A stretch of DNA of 64,000 bases, taken from Panorpa germanica. Its lineage: Eukaryota; Arthropoda; Insecta; Mecoptera; Panorpidae. The position numbers and the translations under genes were made by a program. The stretch covers positions 1-64,000 of the forward strand of contig OY783205.1 in assembly GCA_963678705.1 (NCBI GenBank). The letters run 5' to 3'. This document shows positions 26,614 through 40,400 of the stretch, in pieces (positions within the stretch are counted from its first letter, which is position 1; each line of letters begins with the position of its first letter). Below the pieces are notes generated by a model that was not told where the DNA came from, searched no databases, and saw only the letters and a program-made list of their open reading frames with translations.

Positions 26614-29177
26614 TCAAGCTTCAAGTGTTATTATCTCATGAACCATAAGAGATAGAAGTCTGAAATTTTTATATGAGGTAGTCTAGACTCTCCTTTATAA
26701 AATTTATATAATGTTTCTATTAGGAGCCTTAAGGGGGCCACACTAGAGCCATGCATTCTATGGTTTGCACAAGCGTTACATTTATTGACATAGCATGCTT
26801 GCAACGTTAATTACAAGCTACAATAAAGACCTAGGATGCTCAAATTTTAATATGAGATAGTCTAGACACTACTTTATAAATTTTATATAATGTTTCTATT
26901 AGGAGCTATAAGGGGGCCACACTAGAGCCATGCATTCTATGGTTTGCACAAGCGTTACATTTATTGACATAGCATGCTTGCAACGTTAATTACAAGCTAC
27001 AATAAAGACCTAGGATGCTCAAATTTTAATATGAGATAGTCTAGACACTACTTTATAAATTTTATATAATGTTTCTATTAGGAGCTATAAGGGGGCCACA
27101 CTAGAGCCATGTATTCCATGGGTTGCACAAGCTTTACATTTATTGACATAGCATGCTTGGAACGTTAATTACAGAGCACAGTTTAGAGCTGGGAATCTGA
27201 AATTTTTATATGAGGTAGTATAGACACTCCTTTATAAATTTTATATACAGTTTCTATTAGAAGCTTTAAGGGGGCCACACTAGAGCCATGCATTCAATGG
27301 ATTGCACAAGCATTACACAAGCGTTACATTCAACAATGACATAGCATGCTTACAACGTTAACTGTAAGGTACAATATAGACCTAGGAGGCTCAAATTTTA
27401 ATATGAGATAGTCTAAACACTCCTTTATAAATTTTATATACAGTTTTCATTAGGAGCCTTAAGGGGGCCACGCTAGAGCCATGTATTCCATGGGTTGCAC
27501 AAGCTTTACATTTATTGACATAGCATGCTTGGAACGTTAATTACAGAGCACAGTTTAGAGCTGGGAATCTGAAATTTTTATATGAGGTAGTATAGACACT
27601 CCTTTATAAATTTTATATACAGTTTCTATTAGGAGCCTTAAGGGGGCCACACTAGAGCCATGCATTCAATGGATTGCACAAGCATTACACAAGCGTTACA
27701 TTCAACAATGACATAGCATGCTTACAACGTTAACTGTAAGGTACAATATAGACCTAGGAGGCTCAAATTTTAATATGAGATAGTCTAAACACTCCTTTAT
27801 AAATTTTATATACAGTTTTTATTAGGAGCCTTAAGGGGGCCACGCTAGAGCCATGTATTCCATGGGTTGCACAAGCTTTACATTTATTGACATAGCATGC
27901 TTGGAACGTTAATTACAGAGCACAGTTTAGAGCTGGGAATCTGAAATTTTTATATGAGGTAGTATAGACACTCCTTTATAAATTTTATATACAGTTTCTA
28001 TTAGGAGCCTTAAGGGGGCCACACTAGAGCCATGCATTCAATGGATTGCACAAGCATTACACAAGCGTTACATTCAACAATGACATAGCATGCTTACAAC
28101 GTTAACTGTAAGGTACAATATAGACCTAGGAGGCTCAAATTTTAATATGAGATAGTCTAAACACTCCTTTATAAATTTTATATACAGTTTTTATTAGGAG
28201 CCTTAAGGGGGCCACGCTAGAGCCATGTATTCCATGGGTTGCACAAGCTTTACATTTATTGACATAGCATGCTTGGAACGTTAATTACAGAGCACAGTTT
28301 AGAGCTGGGAATCTGAAATTTTTATATGAGGTAGTATAGACACTCCTTTATAAATTTTATATACAGTTTCTATTAGGAGCCTTAAGGGGGCCACACTAGA
28401 GCCATGCATTCAATGGATTGCACAAGCATTACACAAGCGTTACATTCAACAATGACATAGCATGCTTACAACGTTAACTGTAAGGTACAATATAGACCTA
28501 GGAGGCTCAAATTTTAATATGAGATAGTCTAAACACTCCTTTATAAATTTTATATACAGTTTTTATTAGGAGCCTTAAGGGGGCCACGCTAGAGCCATGT
28601 ATTCCATGGGTTGCACAAGCTTTACATTTATTGACATAGCATGCTTGGAACGTTAATTACAGAGCACAGTTTAGAGCTGGGAATCTGAAATTTTTATATG
28701 AGGTAGTATAGACACTCCTTTATAAATTTTATATACAGTTTCTATTAGGAGCCTTAAGGGGGCCACACTAGAGCCATGCATTCAATGGATTGCACAAGCA
28801 TTACACAAGCGTTACATTCAACAATGACATAGCATGCTTACAACGTTAACTGTAAGGTACAATATAGACCTAGGAGGCTCAAATTTTAATATGAGATAGT
28901 CTAAACACTCCTTTATAAATTTTATATACAGTTTCTATTAGGAGCCTTAAGGGGGCCACGCTAGAGCCATGTATTCCATGGGTTGCACAAGCTTTACATT
29001 TATTGACATAGCATGCTTGCAACGTTAATTCCAAGGTACAATAAAGAGCTAGGATGCTTAAATTTTAATATGAGATAGTCTAGACACTACTTTATAAATT
29101 TTATATAATGTTTCTATTAGGAGCTATAAGGGGGCCACACTAGAGCCATGCATTCTATGGGTTTGCACAAGCGTTAT
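26614..29177 (+). repeat. Family C array, unit 7
   Basis: Fourteen monomers. Confidence 0.94.
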
Positions 29178-29198
29178 AAATTTATTCTCTATTTAGAG

Positions 29199-29658
29199 GT
29201 TGCAAGAGAATCTATATAGTATTTTTTGAAACCTCAATTTAGAGGTTGCAAGAAAATCTATATAGTATTTTTTGAAACCTCAATTTAGAGGTTGCAAGAA
29301 AATATATATAGTATTTTTTGAAACCTCAATTTAGAGGTTGCAAGAAAATCTATATAGTATTTTTTGAAACCTCAATTTAGAGGTTGCAAGAAAATCTATA
29401 TAGTATTTTTTGAAACCTCAATTTAGAGGTTGCAAGAAAATCTATATAGTATTTTTTGAAACCTCAATTTAGAGGTTGCAAGAAAATCTATATAGTATTT
29501 TTTGAAACCTCAATTTAGAGGTTGCAAGAAAATCTATATAGTATTTTTTGAAACCTCAATTTAGAGGTTGCAAGAAAATCTATATAGTATTTTTTGAAAC
29601 CTCAATTTAGAGGTTGCAAGAAAATCTATATAGTATTTTTTGAAACCTCAATTTAGAG
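29199..29658 (+). repeat. Family A array, unit 8
   Basis: Ten 46-bp copies, not affected by the expansion. Confidence 0.96.
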
Positions 29659-30841
29659 GTTGCCGACACGCCGATATCTCGAAAACCGGGAGGCCTACCA
29701 AAAAATAAATTACATATTTGAAATCAGCGTAAAAAGTTACGTTAAAATACGGAATAAATTTTACATTCGGAGACCATCAACTTTTTGTAAAATTAACAAG
29801 AGTATAACCTTTAAAATTTTGATAAAAAATCAAATATTTTTTTTCGAAATTTAACAATGTTTTTGAACGTAGAATTTCCCGCTGATTTCATATCTGAAAA
29901 CCATTTTGAAATATCTCCATTATTTAACTCTTGAAACGCCGTTATCTCGAAAACCGGGAGGCCTACAAAAAAATAAATTACATATTTGAAATCAGCGTAA
30001 AAAGTTACGTTAATATAGGTCATAAATTTTACATTCAGAGACCATCAACTTTTTGTAAAATTAACAAGAGTATAACCTTTAAAATTTTGATAAAAAATCA
30101 AATATTTTTTTTCGAAATTTAACAATGTTTTTGAACGTAGAATTTCCCGCTGATTTCATATCTGAAAACCATTTTGAAATATCTCCATTATTTAACTCTT
30201 GAAACGCCGTTATCTCGAAAACCGGGAGGCCTACAAAAAAATAAATTACATATTTGAAATCAGCGTAAAAAGTTACGTTAATATAGGTCATAAATTTTAC
30301 ATTCAGAGACCATCAACTTTTTGTAAAATTAACAAGAGTATAACCTTTAAAATTTTGATAAAAAATCAAATATTTTTTTTCGAAATTTAACAATGTTTTT
30401 GAACGTAGAATTTCCCGCTGATTTCATATCTGAAAACCATTTTGAAATATCTCCATTATTTAACTCTTGAAACGCCGTTATCTCGAAAACCGGGAGGCCT
30501 ACAAAAAAATAAATTACATATTTGAAATCAGCGTAAAAAGTTACGTTAATATAGGTCATAAATTTTACATTCAGAGACCATCAACTTTTTGTAAAATTAA
30601 CAAGAGTATAACCTTTAAAAATTTAACGAAAAAGCAAATATTTTTTTTCGAAATTTAACAATGTTTTTGAACGTAGAATTTCCCGCAGATTTCAAATCTG
30701 GAAACCATTTTGAAATATCTCCATTATTTAACTCTTGAAACGCCGTTATCTCGAAAACCGGGAGGCCTACCAAAGAGTAAATTACATATTTGAAATCAGC
30801 GTAAAAAGTTACGTTAATATAGGTCATAAATTTTACATTCA
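29659..30841 (+). repeat. Family B array, unit 8
   Basis: Register starts at 29669, 29937, 30205, 30473 and a partial copy from 30741. Confidence 0.95.
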
Positions 30842-30914
30842 CGGTAATATACCTTGTTAAAATATCATTTTTTTCGAATAATTTTACGACTACCAAATGT
30901 TCTAAAATGTTCTA

Positions 30915-33900
30915 TCAAGCTTCAAGTGTTATTATCTCATGAACCATAAGAGATAGAAGTCTGAAATTTTTATATGAGGTAGTCTAGACTCTCCTTTATA
31001 AAATTTATATAATGTTTCTATTAGGAGCCTTAAGGGGGCCACACTAGAGCCATGCATTCTATGGTTTGCACAAGCGTTACATTTATTGACATAGCATGCT
31101 TGCAACGTTAATTACAAGCTACAATAAAGACCTAGGATGCTCAAATTTTAATATGAGATAGTCTAGACACTACTTTATAAATTTTATATAATGTTTCTAT
31201 TAGGAGCTATAAGGGGGCCACACTAGAGCCATGCATTCTATGGTTTGCACAAGCGTTACATTTATTGACATAGCATGCTTGCAACGTTAATTACAAGCTA
31301 CAATAAAGACCTAGGATGCTCAAATTTTAATATGAGATAGTCTAGACACTACTTTATAAATTTTATATAATGTTTCTATTAGGAGCTATAAGGGGGCCAC
31401 ACTAGAGCCATGTATTCCATGGGTTGCACAAGCTTTACATTTATTGACATAGCATGCTTGGAACGTTAATTACAGAGCACAGTTTAGAGCTGGGAATCTG
31501 AAATTTTTATATGAGGTAGTATAGACACTCCTTTATAAATTTTATATACAGTTTCTATTAGAAGCTTTAAGGGGGCCACACTAGAGCCATGCATTCAATG
31601 GATTGCACAAGCATTACACAAGCGTTACATTCAACAATGACATAGCATGCTTACAACGTTAACTGTAAGGTACAATATAGACCTAGGAGGCTCAAATTTT
31701 AATATGAGATAGTCTAAACACTCCTTTATAAATTTTATATACAGTTTTCATTAGGAGCCTTAAGGGGGCCACGCTAGAGCCATGTATTCCATGGGTTGCA
31801 CAAGCTTTACATTTATTGACATAGCATGCTTGGAACGTTAATTACAGAGCACAGTTTAGAGCTGGGAATCTGAAATTTTTATATGAGGTAGTATAGACAC
31901 TCCTTTATAAATTTTATATACAGTTTCTATTAGGAGCCTTAAGGGGGCCACACTAGAGCCATGCATTCAATGGATTGCACAAGCATTACACAAGCGTTAC
32001 ATTCAACAATGACATAGCATGCTTACAACGTTAACTGTAAGGTACAATATAGACCTAGGAGGCTCAAATTTTAATATGAGATAGTCTAAACACTCCTTTA
32101 TAAATTTTATATACAGTTTTTATTAGGAGCCTTAAGGGGGCCACGCTAGAGCCATGTATTCCATGGGTTGCACAAGCTTTACATTTATTGACATAGCATG
32201 CTTGGAACGTTAATTACAGAGCACAGTTTAGAGCTGGGAATCTGAAATTTTTATATGAGGTAGTATAGACACTCCTTTATAAATTTTATATACAGTTTCT
32301 ATTAGGAGCCTTAAGGGGGCCACACTAGAGCCATGCATTCAATGGATTGCACAAGCATTACACAAGCGTTACATTCAACAATGACATAGCATGCTTACAA
32401 CGTTAACTGTAAGGTACAATATAGACCTAGGAGGCTCAAATTTTAATATGAGATAGTCTAAACACTCCTTTATAAATTTTATATACAGTTTTTATTAGGA
32501 GCCTTAAGGGGGCCACGCTAGAGCCATGTATTCCATGGGTTGCACAAGCTTTACATTTATTGACATAGCATGCTTGGAACGTTAATTACAGAGCACAGTT
32601 TAGAGCTGGGAATCTGAAATTTTTATATGAGGTAGTATAGACACTCCTTTATAAATTTTATATACAGTTTCTATTAGGAGCCTTAAGGGGGCCACACTAG
32701 AGCCATGCATTCAATGGATTGCACAAGCATTACACAAGCGTTACATTCAACAATGACATAGCATGCTTACAACGTTAACTGTAAGGTACAATATAGACCT
32801 AGGAGGCTCAAATTTTAATATGAGATAGTCTAAACACTCCTTTATAAATTTTATATACAGTTTTTATTAGGAGCCTTAAGGGGGCCACGCTAGAGCCATG
32901 TATTCCATGGGTTGCACAAGCTTTACATTTATTGACATAGCATGCTTGGAACGTTAATTACAGAGCACAGTTTAGAGCTGGGAATCTGAAATTTTTATAT
33001 GAGGTAGTATAGACACTCCTTTATAAATTTTATATACAGTTTCTATTAGGAGCCTTAAGGGGGCCACACTAGAGCCATGCATTCAATGGATTGCACAAGC
33101 ATTACACAAGCGTTACATTCAACAATGACATAGCATGCTTACAACGTTAACTGTAAGGTACAATATAGACCTAGGAGGCTCAAATTTTAATATGAGATAG
33201 TCTAAACACTCCTTTATAAATTTTATATACAGTTTCTATTAGGAGCCTTAAGGGGGCCACGCTAGAGCCATGTATTCCATGGGTTGCACAAGCTTTACAT
33301 TTATTGACATAGCATGCTTGCAACGTTAATTCCAAGGTACAATAAAGAGCTAGGATGCTTAAATTTTAATATGAGATAGTCTAGACACTACTTTATAAAT
33401 TTTATATAATGTTTCTATTAGGAGCTATAAGGGGGCCACACTAGAGCCATGCATTCTATGGTTTGCACAAGCGTTACATTTATTGACATAGCATGCTTGC
33501 AACGTTAATTACAAGCTACAATAAAGACCTAGGATGCTCAAATTTTAATATGAGATAGTCTAGACACTACTTTATAAATTTTATATAATGTTTCTATTAG
33601 GAGCTATAAGGGGGCCACACTAGAGCCATGTATTCCATGGGTTGCACAAGCTTTACATTTATTGACATAGCATGCTTGGAACGTTAATTACAGAGCACAG
33701 TTTAGAGCTGGGAATCTGAAATTTTTATATGAGGTAGTATAGACACTCCTTTATAAATTTTATATACAGTTTCTATTAGAAGCTTTAAGGGGGCCACACT
33801 AGAGCCATGCATTCAATGGATTGCACAAGCATTACACAAGCGTTACATTCAACAATGACATAGCATGCTTACAACGTTAACTGTAAGGTACAATATAGAC

Positions 33901-35696
33901 CTAGGAGGCTCAAATTTTAATATGAGATAGTCTAAACACTCCTTTATAAATTTTATATACAGTTTTCATTAGGAGCCTTAAGGGGGCCACGCTAGAGCCA
34001 TGTATTCCATGGGTTGCACAAGCTTTACATTTATTGACATAGCATGCTTGGAACGTTAATTACAGAGCACAGTTTAGAGCTGGGAATCTGAAATTTTTAT
34101 ATGAGGTAGTATAGACACTCCTTTATAAATTTTATATACAGTTTCTATTAGGAGCCTTAAGGGGGCCACACTAGAGCCATGCATTCAATGGATTGCACAA
34201 GCATTACACAAGCGTTACATTCAACAATGACATAGCATGCTTACAACGTTAACTGTAAGGTACAATATAGACCTAGGAGGCTCAAATTTTAATATGAGAT
34301 AGTCTAAACACTCCTTTATAAATTTTATATACAGTTTTTATTAGGAGCCTTAAGGGGGCCACGCTAGAGCCATGTATTCCATGGGTTGCACAAGCTTTAC
34401 ATTTATTGACATAGCATGCTTGGAACGTTAATTACAGAGCACAGTTTAGAGCTGGGAATCTGAAATTTTTATATGAGGTAGTATAGACACTCCTTTATAA
34501 ATTTTATATACAGTTTCTATTAGGAGCCTTAAGGGGGCCACACTAGAGCCATGCATTCAATGGATTGCACAAGCATTACACAAGCGTTACATTCAACAAT
34601 GACATAGCATGCTTACAACGTTAACTGTAAGGTACAATATAGACCTAGGAGGCTCAAATTTTAATATGAGATAGTCTAAACACTCCTTTATAAATTTTAT
34701 ATACAGTTTTTATTAGGAGCCTTAAGGGGGCCACGCTAGAGCCATGTATTCCATGGGTTGCACAAGCTTTACATTTATTGACATAGCATGCTTGGAACGT
34801 TAATTACAGAGCACAGTTTAGAGCTGGGAATCTGAAATTTTTATATGAGGTAGTATAGACACTCCTTTATAAATTTTATATACAGTTTCTATTAGGAGCC
34901 TTAAGGGGGCCACACTAGAGCCATGCATTCAATGGATTGCACAAGCATTACACAAGCGTTACATTCAACAATGACATAGCATGCTTACAACGTTAACTGT
35001 AAGGTACAATATAGACCTAGGAGGCTCAAATTTTAATATGAGATAGTCTAAACACTCCTTTATAAATTTTATATACAGTTTTTATTAGGAGCCTTAAGGG
35101 GGCCACGCTAGAGCCATGTATTCCATGGGTTGCACAAGCTTTACATTTATTGACATAGCATGCTTGGAACGTTAATTACAGAGCACAGTTTAGAGCTGGG
35201 AATCTGAAATTTTTATATGAGGTAGTATAGACACTCCTTTATAAATTTTATATACAGTTTCTATTAGGAGCCTTAAGGGGGCCACACTAGAGCCATGCAT
35301 TCAATGGATTGCACAAGCATTACACAAGCGTTACATTCAACAATGACATAGCATGCTTACAACGTTAACTGTAAGGTACAATATAGACCTAGGAGGCTCA
35401 AATTTTAATATGAGATAGTCTAAACACTCCTTTATAAATTTTATATACAGTTTCTATTAGGAGCCTTAAGGGGGCCACGCTAGAGCCATGTATTCCATGG
35501 GTTGCACAAGCTTTACATTTATTGACATAGCATGCTTGCAACGTTAATTCCAAGGTACAATAAAGAGCTAGGATGCTTAAATTTTAATATGAGATAGTCT
35601 AGACACTACTTTATAAATTTTATATAATGTTTCTATTAGGAGCTATAAGGGGGCCACACTAGAGCCATGCATTCTATGGGTTTGCACAAGCGTTAT
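30915..35696 (+). repeat. Family C array, unit 8 (26 monomers)
   Basis: m1-m13, an m14/m2 hybrid at about 33416, then m3-m14; 4782 bp. Confidence 0.93.
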
Positions 35697-35717
35697 AAAT
35701 TTATTCTCTATTTAGAG

Positions 35718-36177
35718 GTTGCAAGAGAATCTATATAGTATTTTTTGAAACCTCAATTTAGAGGTTGCAAGAAAATCTATATAGTATTTTTTGAAACCTC
35801 AATTTAGAGGTTGCAAGAAAATATATATAGTATTTTTTGAAACCTCAATTTAGAGGTTGCAAGAAAATCTATATAGTATTTTTTGAAACCTCAATTTAGA
35901 GGTTGCAAGAAAATCTATATAGTATTTTTTGAAACCTCAATTTAGAGGTTGCAAGAAAATCTATATAGTATTTTTTGAAACCTCAATTTAGAGGTTGCAA
36001 GAAAATCTATATAGTATTTTTTGAAACCTCAATTTAGAGGTTGCAAGAAAATCTATATAGTATTTTTTGAAACCTCAATTTAGAGGTTGCAAGAAAATCT
36101 ATATAGTATTTTTTGAAACCTCAATTTAGAGGTTGCAAGAAAATCTATATAGTATTTTTTGAAACCTCAATTTAGAG
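35718..36177 (+). repeat. Family A array, unit 9
   Basis: Ten 46-bp copies. Confidence 0.96.
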
Positions 36178-37360
36178 GTTGCCGACACGCCGATATCTCG
36201 AAAACCGGGAGGCCTACCAAAAAATAAATTACATATTTGAAATCAGCGTAAAAAGTTACGTTAAAATACGGAATAAATTTTACATTCGGAGACCATCAAC
36301 TTTTTGTAAAATTAACAAGAGTATAACCTTTAAAATTTTGATAAAAAATCAAATATTTTTTTTCGAAATTTAACAATGTTTTTGAACGTAGAATTTCCCG
36401 CTGATTTCATATCTGAAAACCATTTTGAAATATCTCCATTATTTAACTCTTGAAACGCCGTTATCTCGAAAACCGGGAGGCCTACAAAAAAATAAATTAC
36501 ATATTTGAAATCAGCGTAAAAAGTTACGTTAATATAGGTCATAAATTTTACATTCAGAGACCATCAACTTTTTGTAAAATTAACAAGAGTATAACCTTTA
36601 AAATTTTGATAAAAAATCAAATATTTTTTTTCGAAATTTAACAATGTTTTTGAACGTAGAATTTCCCGCTGATTTCATATCTGAAAACCATTTTGAAATA
36701 TCTCCATTATTTAACTCTTGAAACGCCGTTATCTCGAAAACCGGGAGGCCTACAAAAAAATAAATTACATATTTGAAATCAGCGTAAAAAGTTACGTTAA
36801 TATAGGTCATAAATTTTACATTCAGAGACCATCAACTTTTTGTAAAATTAACAAGAGTATAACCTTTAAAATTTTGATAAAAAATCAAATATTTTTTTTC
36901 GAAATTTAACAATGTTTTTGAACGTAGAATTTCCCGCTGATTTCATATCTGAAAACCATTTTGAAATATCTCCATTATTTAACTCTTGAAACGCCGTTAT
37001 CTCGAAAACCGGGAGGCCTACAAAAAAATAAATTACATATTTGAAATCAGCGTAAAAAGTTACGTTAATATAGGTCATAAATTTTACATTCAGAGACCAT
37101 CAACTTTTTGTAAAATTAACAAGAGTATAACCTTTAAAAATTTAACGAAAAAGCAAATATTTTTTTTCGAAATTTAACAATGTTTTTGAACGTAGAATTT
37201 CCCGCAGATTTCAAATCTGGAAACCATTTTGAAATATCTCCATTATTTAACTCTTGAAACGCCGTTATCTCGAAAACCGGGAGGCCTACCAAAGAGTAAA
37301 TTACATATTTGAAATCAGCGTAAAAAGTTACGTTAATATAGGTCATAAATTTTACATTCA
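36178..37360 (+). repeat. Family B array, unit 9
   Basis: Register starts at 36188, 36456, 36724, 36992 and a partial copy from 37260. Confidence 0.95.
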
Positions 37361-37433
37361 CGGTAATATACCTTGTTAAAATATCATTTTTTTCGAATAA
37401 TTTTACGACTACCAAATGTTCTAAAATGTTCTA

Positions 37434-40400
37434 TCAAGCTTCAAGTGTTATTATCTCATGAACCATAAGAGATAGAAGTCTGAAATTTTTATATGAGGTA
37501 GTCTAGACTCTCCTTTATAAAATTTATATAATGTTTCTATTAGGAGCCTTAAGGGGGCCACACTAGAGCCATGCATTCTATGGTTTGCACAAGCGTTACA
37601 TTTATTGACATAGCATGCTTGCAACGTTAATTACAAGCTACAATAAAGACCTAGGATGCTCAAATTTTAATATGAGATAGTCTAGACACTACTTTATAAA
37701 TTTTATATAATGTTTCTATTAGGAGCTATAAGGGGGCCACACTAGAGCCATGCATTCTATGGTTTGCACAAGCGTTACATTTATTGACATAGCATGCTTG
37801 CAACGTTAATTACAAGCTACAATAAAGACCTAGGATGCTCAAATTTTAATATGAGATAGTCTAGACACTACTTTATAAATTTTATATAATGTTTCTATTA
37901 GGAGCTATAAGGGGGCCACACTAGAGCCATGTATTCCATGGGTTGCACAAGCTTTACATTTATTGACATAGCATGCTTGGAACGTTAATTACAGAGCACA
38001 GTTTAGAGCTGGGAATCTGAAATTTTTATATGAGGTAGTATAGACACTCCTTTATAAATTTTATATACAGTTTCTATTAGAAGCTTTAAGGGGGCCACAC
38101 TAGAGCCATGCATTCAATGGATTGCACAAGCATTACACAAGCGTTACATTCAACAATGACATAGCATGCTTACAACGTTAACTGTAAGGTACAATATAGA
38201 CCTAGGAGGCTCAAATTTTAATATGAGATAGTCTAAACACTCCTTTATAAATTTTATATACAGTTTTCATTAGGAGCCTTAAGGGGGCCACGCTAGAGCC
38301 ATGTATTCCATGGGTTGCACAAGCTTTACATTTATTGACATAGCATGCTTGGAACGTTAATTACAGAGCACAGTTTAGAGCTGGGAATCTGAAATTTTTA
38401 TATGAGGTAGTATAGACACTCCTTTATAAATTTTATATACAGTTTCTATTAGGAGCCTTAAGGGGGCCACACTAGAGCCATGCATTCAATGGATTGCACA
38501 AGCATTACACAAGCGTTACATTCAACAATGACATAGCATGCTTACAACGTTAACTGTAAGGTACAATATAGACCTAGGAGGCTCAAATTTTAATATGAGA
38601 TAGTCTAAACACTCCTTTATAAATTTTATATACAGTTTTTATTAGGAGCCTTAAGGGGGCCACGCTAGAGCCATGTATTCCATGGGTTGCACAAGCTTTA
38701 CATTTATTGACATAGCATGCTTGGAACGTTAATTACAGAGCACAGTTTAGAGCTGGGAATCTGAAATTTTTATATGAGGTAGTATAGACACTCCTTTATA
38801 AATTTTATATACAGTTTCTATTAGGAGCCTTAAGGGGGCCACACTAGAGCCATGCATTCAATGGATTGCACAAGCATTACACAAGCGTTACATTCAACAA
38901 TGACATAGCATGCTTACAACGTTAACTGTAAGGTACAATATAGACCTAGGAGGCTCAAATTTTAATATGAGATAGTCTAAACACTCCTTTATAAATTTTA
39001 TATACAGTTTTTATTAGGAGCCTTAAGGGGGCCACGCTAGAGCCATGTATTCCATGGGTTGCACAAGCTTTACATTTATTGACATAGCATGCTTGGAACG
39101 TTAATTACAGAGCACAGTTTAGAGCTGGGAATCTGAAATTTTTATATGAGGTAGTATAGACACTCCTTTATAAATTTTATATACAGTTTCTATTAGGAGC
39201 CTTAAGGGGGCCACACTAGAGCCATGCATTCAATGGATTGCACAAGCATTACACAAGCGTTACATTCAACAATGACATAGCATGCTTACAACGTTAACTG
39301 TAAGGTACAATATAGACCTAGGAGGCTCAAATTTTAATATGAGATAGTCTAAACACTCCTTTATAAATTTTATATACAGTTTTTATTAGGAGCCTTAAGG
39401 GGGCCACGCTAGAGCCATGTATTCCATGGGTTGCACAAGCTTTACATTTATTGACATAGCATGCTTGGAACGTTAATTACAGAGCACAGTTTAGAGCTGG
39501 GAATCTGAAATTTTTATATGAGGTAGTATAGACACTCCTTTATAAATTTTATATACAGTTTCTATTAGGAGCCTTAAGGGGGCCACACTAGAGCCATGCA
39601 TTCAATGGATTGCACAAGCATTACACAAGCGTTACATTCAACAATGACATAGCATGCTTACAACGTTAACTGTAAGGTACAATATAGACCTAGGAGGCTC
39701 AAATTTTAATATGAGATAGTCTAAACACTCCTTTATAAATTTTATATACAGTTTTTATTAGGAGCCTTAAGGGGGCCACGCTAGAGCCATGTATTCCATG
39801 GGTTGCACAAGCTTTACATTTATTGACATAGCATGCTTGGAACGTTAATTACAGAGCACAGTTTAGAGCTGGGAATCTGAAATTTTTATATGAGGTAGTA
39901 TAGACACTCCTTTATAAATTTTATATACAGTTTCTATTAGGAGCCTTAAGGGGGCCACACTAGAGCCATGCATTCAATGGATTGCACAAGCATTACACAA
40001 GCGTTACATTCAACAATGACATAGCATGCTTACAACGTTAACTGTAAGGTACAATATAGACCTAGGAGGCTCAAATTTTAATATGAGATAGTCTAAACAC
40101 TCCTTTATAAATTTTATATACAGTTTCTATTAGGAGCCTTAAGGGGGCCACGCTAGAGCCATGTATTCCATGGGTTGCACAAGCTTTACATTTATTGACA
40201 TAGCATGCTTGCAACGTTAATTCCAAGGTACAATAAAGAGCTAGGATGCTTAAATTTTAATATGAGATAGTCTAGACACTACTTTATAAATTTTATATAA
40301 TGTTTCTATTAGGAGCTATAAGGGGGCCACACTAGAGCCATGCATTCTATGGTTTGCACAAGCGTTACATTTATTGACATAGCATGCTTGCAACGTTAAT

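Larger units (their letters stand above)
24898..29198 (+). repeat. Higher-order unit 7 (4301 bp)
   Basis: Last modal unit before the two long units 8 and 9. Confidence 0.96.
29199..35717 (+). repeat. Higher-order unit 8 (long form, 6519 bp)
   Basis: Longer than the modal unit by 2218 bp, which is exactly the m2-to-m14 distance (4218 - 2000 in unit 1). Near 33416-33475 the sequence begins as m14 (preceded by gagctaggatgcttaaa) but continues as m2 (ctatggtttgcacaagcgtt then acatttattg) where other units end with ctatgggtttgcac and the linker. It then runs through m3-m14 a second time. Confidence 0.95.
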
